This document shows positions 1 to 9,769 of a stretch of 64,000 nucleotides of DNA, one piece after another. The position numbers were made by a program, and so were the translations under genes. The DNA lies in assembly GCA_012845835.1 (NCBI GenBank), contig JABAKD010000027.1, positions 1,379,001 through 1,443,000 on the forward strand, written 5' to 3'. Origin of the DNA: Undaria pinnatifida. Lineage: Eukaryota > Sar > Phaeophyceae > Laminariales > Alariaceae. The notes under the pieces were generated by a model. That model saw only the letters and a program-made list of their open reading frames with translations. It had not been told where the DNA came from and ran no database searches. How positions within the stretch are numbered: position 1 is the first letter of the stretch; every line of letters begins with the position of its first letter.

Positions 1-1149
1 CAGCAACTCACCCCCCCCTCCGCTCACAGAACACCTTCCACAGACATCACCGTTCCAGGCTCCACAACCCAGCCTTCCTCCACTCCGAACAACGCACACA
101 TGCGCCTCGGGCTCATGCAGCACGGTAGCAACACGAACTCGCGTCAACCAGGCACCTTCCACACCAATTGACTTGTCGATGGCGAATAACACGTCGCGAC
201 TTCCCCAACAGCAACACACGGGACCGTGCCTTGTGTCTCTCAAGATGCTCGCGTGCACTATTCCCCAAGAGTCTCTGACTCCATCTACCCGCTCGACCCT
301 TTTCACCTCCCCAACTCCACCCCCGACCTACCTTCAACATTAAACACTCGACCAAGGGTTAGCCCCCTTGTTCAGGCGGTTGGTTTGAGTTGTGGGCAGG
401 AGGGGGCGGGCACGCCGAGCCCCTCCACGACGCTCCCCTCTGCGTCCCACCTTGATGAGCGACACTGCCCCATGCCTGCCATTGCCGAATTTGTGCGAAT
501 CTCGCCAATCTTGTGGGAGGCATACCAACAGCAGCTAACAGCACGATCCATTCCCTCCCCGGCTCCGCTGCCGTCCCCCTCGCGCCATCGACCCCTACAT
601 CGTTTTCGCCTTTGACCCAACGATCCCTTCGGCGCACGTCCGCCGGCGTCCGCCGACACCGCGGAATAACAGCACACGATCCGACCTCCAGCAATTCTGG
701 ACTCACAGCTGACCGCCCCGCACTGACCATACCTTTTTTCATGAGCTCAAGAGACAGTTTACCCGCGGATTCTTCCGTGGAAAACTCGACCACGTCGAAC
801 CGACCACGCCAGGAGCCCCCTGCATCGCCACCTACCCCCCGGTCACGGACTACTGAAGGTCCCGTGCGTCTTCTTCCGGGTATGACCCTTATTCTTCGCA
901 TACAGTAAATGCGTCTAGCAGGGACCTCTAGGGTTCCCCGTTACGGCCACCACACCGCCACGGACACCTCTTGGGGACTTGGACAACATCGACCACTCGA
1001 TCAACGCTCTCGAGGACCGAGGTCGCCCTAACCGCGACTTCCTCGATCATATCACACCACACTCCACAGGGACATACCACTCCCCCATGCTCCGCCCCAT
1101 TAACACCGACCCTGGACTCCTCCCAAATACTTATCTTTTGAGACTGCTC

Positions 1150-1576
1150 CTCGGAGGTTTCCCAGCACTACAACTCGGCCTCCACCGTTGATAATGAGCA
1201 CTAAACCTGCTCCGAACAGTACATGATGTCGGAGAAGGCTAATCGTTGTGGTGATACAGCCACCCGCCTGGATATAATAGCCTCCTCGGATTCGGCGCAA
1301 CAGAAACGTCTAGGACGCTCCGTATCCAACTTCAATCAAGGGCTCTGGGAACGTCATCGCTATGATGTCGTCTGCAAGGACAACCTCGCCAAGGTTTCAA
1401 CCACTCCCTTCCGCCGACAGCAACTGGACACCGGGGACATGTTCCTCGCCGAAGCCAGCTCGCACGATCTTGTCAGGGGTATCGCCTTCAGGGCAGCCGA
1501 CTGGCAAGCCCTTCAACCTCAGCAGTGGCGGGGACTCAACCTTTTGGGCGACATCCTCATGAAGATCCGCCGCTAG
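1150..1576 (+). pseudogene. NADAR (YbiA/DUF1768)-like domain inside the retroelement relic
   Basis: The frame ending at the TAG at 1574-1576 encodes a segment with the NADAR hallmarks in the right order: SEQYMMSEKA, then QKRLGRSV, then LDTGDMFLAEAS, then RGLNLLGDILMKIR at the C-terminus. A TAA at about 1201 lies just before SEQYMM, so the natural N-terminal part (the SNFYP-like block) is not in the open stretch and is degraded. NADAR proteins are N-glycosidases or nucleotide-processing enzymes linked to riboflavin intermediates and ADP-ribose. Here the domain sits directly upstream of a retropepsin, so it is read as part of an element polyprotein and not as a host enzyme. It is very unlikely to be functional. 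Confidence 0.65.
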
Positions 1577-1799
1577 CTTGACCACCCCCCCCTCCTCCAT
1601 CCCGCCCCACTCGCATCAAGCCCTCGACCAATGGTGTCCACGAGTTCAGCGCGACCATGACACCCCCTACAACAACCTCCGTACCGGACCAACTCCTGCC
1701 CCTCTTCCATCCAGAAACAGCTCCGTCATGTACTTTGGTCTCGACCATTTCTCCCGGACTACACCCCTCTGATACCCCACCGCCCCCTATCGCCGAACA

Positions 1800-2215
1800 T
1801 GGACCTAGCCTCTCAAACGGCATTACCACCGTCGATGACGGCTCTTTCACCACCAGGATTCAAGTGCACAGCGGACCCTTCGTCTCCAGCCGCTACAGTT
1901 TAGTAGCCCTCCTGGACACAGGCTCCCCACAGGCATTCATCTCTGCTGAAGCTTGAGCCCGCATGAAGCACAACAGCGCCGGATTAGACGCCTGCGAACG
2001 ACACGCACCCCCTCGGTTTTGGGGAGGTTTCGGCGAATCGCCCCCCCTCCTCACCTCAACCTCCGACCGGCTCAGCATCTAGTTTCCGCATGGCGACACC
2101 CCTTTCGCTGAGCTCGCTGCTTGGGCGTGCATCGTACCAGCGGGCACCATGCAGCATCCTGTTCTACTGGGACGCGACGGCTGGATGCGTTTAACACAGC
2201 GCACACACACCATCC
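1800..2215 (+). pseudogene. Retropepsin (aspartic protease) of the relic
   Basis: One frame (positions equal to 1 mod 3) reads ALLDTGSPQAFISAEA, a retroviral-type aspartic protease active-site loop (DTG). After a TGA at 1954 and a TAG at about 2080 it continues in the same frame to VLLGRDGWMRL, the conserved downstream LLGRD block of retropepsins. Spacing between the two blocks is normal for the family. Both stops could come from TGG or CAG by single transitions, so this is an inactivated copy. Confidence 0.75.
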
Positions 2216-2915
2216 TGCCCCGTCAGCCCTCCCAACCAATATTCACTCCCTCTCGGTTCCTCGCACCGAAGGCCTCTCCACCTTCATCAGCGACTACCGA
2301 CCGACCGCCGACACCTCCCACCTCGAATTCGCCGGCGTGCACGCAATCTCACTTTCGCCCACGCTGTTCCTCGTCCCAGCTAACTTGGTCCGCCCCTCGG
2401 GTGTCCCAGCTCTCACCGGCCACTGTCTGGTCGACATGCTCCCCAGCGACGGTGCTTCGTCAGAAACTGAAACCTTAGTCGCCAATGGGTACCAAACATT
2501 TCCGCTGTCCGGATCCACTGACCTCGAACCAGGCGAGCTTCTTGGGACCCCTTCTTCTCTCCTCATAATAATTCCGACATGGGCCCTACAGGACATTTCC
2601 ACGGAACCAATACCCACCTCATCCAAGCCTGCGGTTTCACCGCCATCGAACCGTGTACCCCAGGCATTGGCTTGAGTGGGCTCATCCCACCTAACTTCAG
2701 CTGTTTCGGCCCTATGCCCCACTGCTCCTGCACCAACATTAATTTCGGCGACTACCGCCGCCACGAACATCGTATAGACGCCCCGGGTTCAGCCCAGGTT
2801 ACACAGCCATTCGTGGCCACCATCGTTGCCCCGAACTCCGTGGCCGGACCACTTCACAGCCTTCCTCGGCTCCCGCTCAATCCAAGCCCCCGCCGCCGGA
2901 TCGCCTCACAGCTTT

Positions 2916-3215
2916 CCTCTCGGCCCCCACTTTGCTCAAGGCCTTACCACCTACTCGCCTCGCCGCGTTTTTGTTCGTCCCCGTTACGATGAAGACCCCG
3001 ATGCGGCACCGACTCACGGAGCTCCTGCCGGCAGCCGCTTTGTCCAAGACCAAGACCCCGCCGCGTTATGGCCTCACGGCGCTCGAGTTGGCCCCCGCTT
3101 TTTCCAAGACCAAGACCACGCCGCCGCATCGCTACACCGCGTTCCCCCTGGCCCCCGATTCGTCCAAAACCTCGCCGCCAACTCGCCTTGCAGTGTTTCT
3201 GTCGGCCACATCTCT
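2916..3215 (+). repeat. 60-bp coding tandem repeat in the relic
   Basis: About five units of 60 bp, with starts near 2916, 2976, 3036, 3096 and 3156, encode a 20-residue motif of the type RFVQDQDPAA plus a Pro/His-rich tail. The period is an exact multiple of three and the frame is kept across units, as expected for expansion while the reading frame was still under selection. Confidence 0.7.
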
Positions 3216-4068
3216 ACTTTTGACCACATCGCCGAATCGTCTTCCAGCGCCGAGAAAGCCGTCGTGGTCACTAGCGCTTCTCCCGGTTTGGCTTGCAGGC
3301 CACCCGTCGTCTCCCTATTGTCCACCTCGGGCGTCCTCGTGCCGCGTCAAGCCTGATATATTATCGGACCCGAAATCGCTCCGCCACTGCATCTGGAACT
3401 CCCTGTACTCCTGCGAACTACGGATTTAACCGTCCGCCCCCGGTTACCGCCGCTTCACGATCATCTCCCCAGTACCGCCCACATACTCTTAGGTCCAAGC
3501 CGGCCGCTCAACGACCTGCTACTACACAATGCCGCGCTGTATACAGCACCTCGTCGCGTTCAATCGCGACCTCACCAAGTACCACCCCAACTGGACCCCT
3601 CGTCATAATCGCAGACCACGGACTCAAGGCCTCCTCCCCGGCCCCCTTGCTCTACAAGCACCACCTCGACTACCAGAACCAATTGTCGAGCCCATTTATT
3701 ATCTCCAACCAACCTCCGTTCCTGCCCCGAGTACTACACCTACACGGACTGGGCGGAAGCGACGCGCCGAGACCCTCTGCTCTCTCACCCTCCGACTCCT
3801 GTCCCTGGGTTTACCTTTGCCACCGCCGAACGACCTCTTGGACTACAACCCCTCGATATGTCGCCCACCTCGTGCGCAGGTCCCAACCCTTGAAAAAAAG
3901 ACCAGCTACACACCACCGACGACAACAACGGTCTTTTCAGCCCTGTATAGGTACACGAACAAGACCTACAACACCACCGGCTTCACATCCTCCGCTATTG
4001 GTTGGGCACCCCTTCGCAACACCACCAGTCCAACCGCTTATACAGACAGGTGTGCATCAGGCCGCTAA

Positions 4069-4330
4069 CCGCAAATTAGCGCGGACCCGAGGCGAAATAT
4101 TTCTCGCTCCCGGGTTCAGCCTCGTCCCCCGCACACTTTGGCTTGGACGATTTAGCTCTACTATCCTTCCCGAAGGGGTACACCTGTGGTACAAAGTCCG
4201 CAATGATCTCTGGTGGTTGGGTAAGGTAGCCCATCGCGCCTCGACCGGCAAATATTCCGCCAACTTCTACAGTGCTCGCTTCCTCGATGGCCCGGGATAG
4301 ATCAAAGTCGACCTCCTGCCATAATCTTAC
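4069..4330 (+). pseudogene. C-terminal Tudor/SH3-like segment of the relic polyprotein
   Basis: The reading frame ending at 4300 contains VRNDLWWLGKVAHRAS followed by a short beta-rich stretch and FLDGPG, then a TAG. The same frame continues beyond with IKVDLLP, another stop, and HGS-stop-CLQ. The WWLGKV pattern resembles small chromo, Tudor or SH3-like folds found after integrase or at polyprotein ends in some LTR elements. That resemblance is by eye only. Confidence 0.45.
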
Positions 4331-4639
4331 GCCGCTTCACGGAGCGCCGTCCACGGATCCTAGTGCCTTCAGCGTCATATGACCGGGGGACTGGCTCGCG
4401 GTGTCCTACGCAACGCCGATGGGCCCCGCGGAGTCCCCGCCTATCCCCACTTAGTGAGTCGGGCAATTGGCGTCAACCATAGATTCAGTTTTTTTTTTGT
4501 GTTGAAGTCTTCTTCGTGAGTTGTAGCATCTTCAGGGTGTGCTATAACGTCGTTGTTTCTGTTACGGAGCCTTTAGGGCTGCTGTGACCTTGTCGGTTCT
4601 TGTCCTTTCAATATCTTTGAAGTCAGTTTGGTACCCCCT

Positions 4640-4995
4640 CTGTGGTACCCCTTTACCCAAGCACACGCGTCCAAATTGCCCGCGCACATGCACCCGAATT
4701 GCCCATGCTCATGCGTCCCAAGAACAACGATTAAGTCGCTGATTGGTTATCCTACAGTGCATGTGTCTGTTTTCACTTCGGACGTTACCTTTTCCTGTCC
4801 ACGCCTATGCGCCCCAAGCACAAAGATTCAGCTGCCGGCTGGTATCCCGCAGTGCACGTGTCTGTTTTCAGTTCTGGAGTCACTTTTTCTGGTGCCCCTT
4901 TACCCACGCCCATGCGTCCCAAGCACAACGATTAAGTCGGTGACTGGTATCCTGCGGTGCACGTGTCTGTTTTCAGGTCGGATGTAACCTTTTCT
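4640..4995. repeat. Tandem repeat, about 95-106 bp, three units
   Basis: The block ATGCGTCCCAAG recurs at 4711, 4806 (as GCGCCCCAAG) and 4912. Each time it is followed by ACAACGATTAAGTCG-like sequence, a TGGTATCC segment and GCACGTGTCTGTTTTCA. Units are diverged. The ORFs across it (4628-4987) only reflect the periodicity. Confidence 0.65.
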
Positions 4996-5804
4996 GCATC
5001 ATCTTCCATTGTTTCTGTGTTGTCATACATCAATCCTTTCTGCTGAGCACTCTGTTCAACAGTAGACCCACGGATTACCCCTTCCAGAAGCGTCTTAGCC
5101 TCAACTACGAGGTGTGAATTAGTCCATAGCCTCATAAGCTGTCGTCGATTGGAATAGCAGTTTCTTCGACGCACCTCCCGATTTCCTGATGTCTTAGTTA
5201 GCCATCACTATATTGTCGTGTGATCTGCATCTACGGCTATTCAGGGTGGGCTAATGTTATGGTGTTCCACATTGTATGCGATATATCTATGAGCAACAGC
5301 ACAACCGTCCATCCCTGTTGATTAAATAAGGTCTGATGTCTGTTATTCAACTATCGTATGATTCGGAATCGACCGTTCATGCTACGGCAATAGGGATGCC
5401 TCCGAACTTTCGGAAGGTCCTCATTTAGTGAGTCCGTACGGAACCCGAAACCGTGTATGGCTGTCAAAGCCAAAAAAGTATCACCTCGTGAGCAATCCCA
5501 CGACCGAGGTAATATTGTATTATATTACTCAACGAATGATGATTTTAAAAAACAACTACCCTCGGGCATTGTATTATCGGTTGCTATTTTGTCTAAGAGT
5601 CTAGTCTAGTCTAATAGCCTAAGTGAGAAACCCGGTCAGTCATAATAATTTTAGCCAGGTAGCGCTACTCGGAGGTGTATGCCTTGTGTGATGGTATCGT
5701 ACTGTACTGCAGCAGGTTGTGCAGGTGTCCCACGATAGCGCAAATAATGTGGGTCTGAAGCTGAAATTGACCTGAATACGTAGTGTACATATTCGTACGG
5801 TATG
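4996..5804. other. No gene recognised
   Basis: Many stops in all frames and no protein family recognised. No repeat shared with the rest of the window was noticed. Confidence 0.5.
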
Positions 5805-6085
5805 TAGGAGGGGCGGGGGGGGTGGCGGGAGAGAGGGGGGGTGGCAGCTGTATGAGGACGGGGGCAGGGCTTGGGAGGGGGGATGGGGCGGGCGGGGAGG
5901 GGCGGGGGAGGATTGAGTCGGGGGGAAGGGGGGGGGGAGGGAAGGGAGGGGAAGGGCAGAAAGGGGGGGGGGGGGGTGATTGGGGAGAGGGGGGTGGAAG
6001 CTGTACGAGGAGGGGCGCAAGGGCTGGGGGAAGGGGTGAGAGGGAAGGGAGGGGGGACGGGGGGGGAAGGAAAAAACGGGAAGAA
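5805..6085. repeat. G-rich low-complexity tract
   Basis: The plus strand is almost purely G with interspersed A and a few GTGG and CTGTA blocks. The two imperfect halves (about 5815-5935 and 5985-6070) both carry GGCAGCTGTA or GGAAGCTGTA, suggesting an old duplication. Gly-rich (plus) and Pro-rich (minus) ORFs here are composition artefacts. Confidence 0.7.
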
Positions 6086-6592
6086 GGAACGGTAGATGTT
6101 GCGTCTGGCGTGTTTTGTTCAACACTCAGCCCATCGCTTCCGCATATCTTCCGAGAGAGTGTTGTTTTTCGGGCCCAGAGAGCGAGATGCAGTGGACAGG
6201 TGGCCAAACATCCCCCTACAACGTCCCATCAGGCCCGCCCGTATGTTGGTGCGTCCTATATACTTCAACTTCGACGCTGGTGGGAGTTTGTGCAGCACCC
6301 ATTCGACGTATAGGATTGTGAAGATTTCGCGAATGACGCACACTGCGCAAAACGTTCTACACACTGTAAAAAATCCAATAATGCGGGCTAATATTTCGTA
6401 CAGCCTCCTTTCTTTCAACATTGTGTAATCTCGGTTTCAGTTTTGATAGGAATTTGTGCATAATCTAGTTGACGCGCAAGACGACACAAACATTTTCGAA
6501 TCCCACACGTTGCTCAATGTTAATGTTGCCCGTCGTAAACCTTGCCAAGGGTACCGTATCGTATTAGTAGGGGGGATGTTATTATTCTATAT
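6086..6592. other. No gene recognised
   Basis: Short overlapping ORFs on both strands (for example 6096-6428 plus and 6119-6421 minus) show no family motif. Left unassigned. Confidence 0.4.
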
Positions 6593-6948
6593 CTTAGGAT
6601 GATGTTACGATGATGTTATGATAATGTTATGATGATGTCATGATAATGTTATGATGATGTTATGATGACGTTATGATGATGTTATGATGAAGTTGTGATG
6701 ATGCTATGGTGATGTTATGATGATGTTATGATGTTGTTATGATGATGGTGTTATGATGGTGTTATGATGATGCTATGTTATGATGGTGATGTGATGACGT
6801 TACGATGATGTTATGATGATGTTATGGTGATATTATGATCATCTTATATGATGATGTTACGATGATGTTATGATGATGTTATGATGATGTTATGATGATG
6901 TTATGATGATGCTATGATGCTGTTATGATGGTGTTATGATGTTGTTAT
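6593..6948. repeat. 11-bp minisatellite (GTTATGATGAT)n
   Basis: About 30 units of an 11-bp motif GTTATGATGAT with point variants (GTTACGATGAT, GCTATGATGCT). It ends near the LINE tail at 7041. No open frame runs through it usefully. Confidence 0.85.
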
Positions 6949-7040
6949 TGTCGCCCTGGGTTCCTAAGAATTGAACGACGTTTGGATACAAGTCCGTAGG
7001 GACGTATACGGAATACAGGTCGGGGCAACTGATTTGTTTA

Positions 7041-7300
7041 TCTTTGATTGTTGTTGTTGTTGTTGTTGTTCTCACATTAACTCACACAATCAAGTCCGTC
7101 GTCACAGGACAGGCTCCAGTCACTCTGGAGCGGAGGAATACCCTAGAGAAAAAACACAAACAAAACCAAACGTGGTACACGCATATGTCATAGCTGACGC
7201 GATTTATGCGTCCACCGGAAAAATATAAAAAGTGAAATCGGGAGTCACCCTACGATGTGCTAGGTCCATATTGCCACATACGTCTCATTCCTCGCGCCAG
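7041..7300 (-). repeat. LINE 3' UTR terminal block with (CAA)n tail (copy A)
   Basis: On the plus strand this reads (GTT)n, then TCACATTAACTC, then CAATCAAGTCCG, then CACAGGACAGGCTCCAGTCA, then a CAAAAC-rich run. The same order recurs at 13505-13800, 14460-14600 and 60870-61010 (same orientation) and reversed at 16530-16870 after LINE copy B. That identifies it as the LINE 3' end and not an independent repeat. Confidence 0.75.
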
Positions 7301-7726
7301 AAAAACCACTCTGCCTCTTGCCACCCAGAGAAGACTGCCACGCATATAATTAAGGTAGTACATATCACTACGCATACGGAAGTCAGACTAAAGTCATTTG
7401 GAAAAAAGAAAGAAAACTCAAGAAAAGAAGAGCAAGACAAGAGAATGAATGTAAACGGAAAAGGAAAGGAATATGTGAAACAAAAGTGAAGACAAGACAA
7501 GAGGGGGAAACAAGGGAACGAAAGGAAAAAGCACACCATGCTGGCAGACCGATGCAACTGACTATAGACGACATAGGGCTTATAGAGGGCATCAAGTGCA
7601 TCGATAGCACCGGGAGGCGAGCGCAACAAGGCGAAGAAGTCAGGGCGGCGTTGCGCGCATTGGAAGGCCCACAAACTTCAAGACGATGATGGCCAGACCC
7701 AGACCTCAGTTTTTTGGGCAGGACGA

Positions 7727-7912
7727 ACCCCCCCCCCCCCTTCCCTCCTTCCCCCCTCCCCCCCCCCCCCCCCCCCTTCCCCCCTTCCCCCCTCCCACCC
7801 CCCCTCCCCCCCCTCCCCCCCCTCTCCCCCCTTCCCCCTCCCCCCCCCCCCCTCCCCTCCCCCCCTTCCCCCCCCCCCTCACCTCCCCCCCTTCCCCCCC
7901 CTCCCCCCGGCC
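7727..7912. repeat. Poly-C tract inside LINE copy A
   Basis: About 185 bp that is nearly all C with a few T. In copy B the same position (15788-15825, after the PKRP codons) is only about 35 bp of G-rich sequence, so this is a local expansion of a short purine tract within the LINE. Confidence 0.8.
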
Positions 7913-8063
7913 GTTTAGAGGCGCCGACGGTGGATGGCGCTTCTGCGGCCTTTGCATGTGGCTCTGCAGTTCTGCATCTCTCCGCGTCATACCATTGCCG
8001 TATGAATGACTCTGCTCCCCCTCTACCCGTCGAAACCCTTTGCCGGCTTTCTGTGCAGCCTTT

Positions 8064-9348
8064 TTCACGGATGCACATTATTTGACAAATTGACGGAGGT
8101 TCGCGGCAATGACCGCGGAACTTCCGTGGACTTCCGTGGGTGTTGCCACGGGCTAGCGTGGAAATTCAAGGGTTACCACGGCGCATGGCACTTCCACGGC
8201 AATTGCCACGGTTGTGGCCATGGCGTGTGGTGCGGTTGACCGTCCGTGGCAAATTCCGTTGTACCAACCATGGCAACCCGGGAAAGTCCGCGGCAATTGT
8301 CACGGAAGTTTCCACGGCCGTCTGCGGTCATTGCCACGGCAACGCGGCAATAACCACGGAAGTCCACGGAAATCCGCGGCAATTGCCACGGCAGTTTCGG
8401 CGGACGACCAACCGAAGCAATGTCCACGGACATTGGTGACCGTCCGCGGCCATCGCCACGGCAACCCTCCGACACGCGGCGATTGCCATGGAAGTTCGCA
8501 GCTATTGCCACAGTACGTGCCGCGGTTCTGTCCGCGGCAAACACCGTCGTACTAACCATCCCCACGGAAGTCCGCGGCAATTACCACGGCAGTTTCCGAA
8601 AAGACTGCGCACGGAAGTCCGGTAAGACGCCGCAGTGATATACATTAGTTCATTTCTATCCATTTTTCCACCGCGATGTTATTAGGGGGCACTTTGTACG
8701 GGTTAGGGTTAGGGTTAGGGTTAGTTCCATGGTTTTGAAAAAATCAATAATAATGTAAGTAAGACACCTGAAGTCCGTGGAAGTCCGCGGCCATGTGCCA
8801 CGGCAGTTTCCTTGGACGTCCAACCTCAGCAGTTTTCACGGCGCCGCGGTCGTGGCCGTGAGTCATGCCATAATTGTCCGTGGGCGTGGCCGTGGGTCTT
8901 GCCGTAGGTGTTTCCGTGGAAGTATGCGTGGATGTCCGCGGACGTTTCGGTGGACACGTCCGTGGGTATTTTCGTAGGCGTATCTGTGGGTGTGTCCGTG
9001 GGCGTTGCCGTGGGTGCTCCGTGAACGTTTCCGTGGGTAACCGCGGCTTGCCATGGTATGCCGTGAGTGCTGCCGCGGAGAATGCCGTGGAGATTGCCGT
9101 GGACCCAGCCGTGGAGACTGTCGTGGGCCCAGCCGTGGAGATGTCCGTGAAAATTGCCATGTCTAGTGCCATGGCCCTCACGGTGTTCCGCCACTTGTTG
9201 CGGCATTCCGTGGAAGCCCGTGGAATGTCCGTGGGAGCCCGTGGAGTGTCGGCGGTTGTCCGTGGAACGCCGTGGACATGGCCGTGGAATGCCGTGGAGG
9301 TCCGTGGATACTGCCGCCGTGCTCCGCCAAAAAGACGAATATTGCAAT
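8064..9348. mobile_element. Fold-back element with CCACGG / CCGTGG arms inserted in LINE copy A
   Basis: Flanking LINE sequence stops at 8063 and resumes at 9349, as shown by comparison with copy B near 15635. The left arm (about 8095-8640) is dense in CCACGG and GCGGCAATTGCC. The right arm (about 8770-9330) is dense in the complement, CCGTGG, with a loose 12-bp period. The ends show a weak inverted match (left: GCACATTATTTG...TTGACGGAGG; right end inverted: GCAATATTCG...TTGGCGGAGC). The centre holds telomere-like repeats. I see no clear target duplication beyond 2-3 bp. The 184-aa Val/Gly-rich ORF across the right arm is a repeat artefact. Confidence 0.7.
8700..8724 (+). repeat. Interstitial telomere-like (GGGTTA)n
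   Basis: Four consecutive GGGTTA units, then G, in the middle of the fold-back element between its two arms. Perfect units in an otherwise diverged context. Confidence 0.9.
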
Positions 9349-9769
9349 CGCCACTCTTCGAACGTCATTCCAAAGACCGACATATCCTTCTTCAGTTGCA
9401 CCGTCCAGTCCTTCTCTTGCCCCCCTGAGTGGCCCTTACCCCCAACAAGCTTCTCAAACATACCCTCTGTGGCAGACGCTCCTCACCCATACGTGCTACG
9501 AATTACGCAACAATATCCTCAGTTTGCGCACTATGGCCTCTACGCCCTCTCGGACGCTGTCTTGGCAATTGCGTCGGCATACGATAGGGTGTGGTCGTCG
9601 CGCTTCCGTTTCCGCCATCTGAGGCGTCGGAGGAGCATGGAGTGGCTACATTCATGGTGAACATCACGTTCCCCCCACGTTTGGGCTGCAAGCACATGAT
9701 CTCTGTTTTCGCTTGGAAATTTTATTCCCCAGGTATGACATGAATACATAGGTACTATGATACTACTCC

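Larger units (their letters stand above)
1..4330 (+). pseudogene. Decayed LTR-retroelement polyprotein (NADAR-like, protease and C-terminal Tudor/SH3-like parts)
   Basis: Protein-like stretches lie in order on the plus strand but in different frames, separated by stops: a Pro/Ser-rich N-terminal part (about 226-908), a NADAR-like domain (1150-1573), a retropepsin (1800-2215), a protease-to-RT type linker (about 2290-2580), a Pro-rich tandem region (2916-3215) and a C-terminal WWLGKV segment (4069-4330). I find no reverse transcriptase, RNase H or integrase, so either the pol core was deleted or this is a non-autonomous derivative. Several in-frame stops fit G:C to A:T change of TGG, CAG or CAA codons. 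No LTR is visible inside the window, and the left end may lie outside it. Confidence 0.6.
7041..9690 (-). mobile_element. 5'-truncated LINE copy A, interrupted by a fold-back element
   Basis: Reading on the minus strand, 9690 to 9349 encodes the C-terminal part of a LINE protein (SMLLRRLRWRKRKRDDHTL, then VGGKGHSGGQEKDW, then SVFGMTFEEWR). The protein resumes at 8063 with KKAAQKAGKGFRRVEG and runs to about 7920. These blocks match copy B at 15340-15830, so the 1.28 kb between them is an insertion. A 3' UTR follows (7680 to 7041), ending in a (CAA)n tail seen on the plus strand as (GTT)n at about 7046-7070. RT motifs are absent because the copy is 5' truncated. It carries frameshifts and a greatly expanded poly-C tract. 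Confidence 0.8.

Noticed and set aside
5640-6207. Pro-rich minus-strand ORFs of 161 and 180 aa
   Set aside because: Two overlapping frames are equally Pro-rich over the same G tract, so composition explains both.
7686-8085. Pro-rich ORFs over the C tract, and Gly/Arg-rich ORFs opposite
   Set aside because: Composition artefact of the expanded poly-C tract in a LINE copy.
8700-8724. True chromosome end
   Set aside because: Only four units, with unrelated sequence on both sides, inside an inserted element.
8874-9428. 184-aa Val/Gly-rich ORF
   Set aside because: Follows the 12-bp CCGTGG periodicity of the fold-back arm and then runs into antisense LINE sequence.
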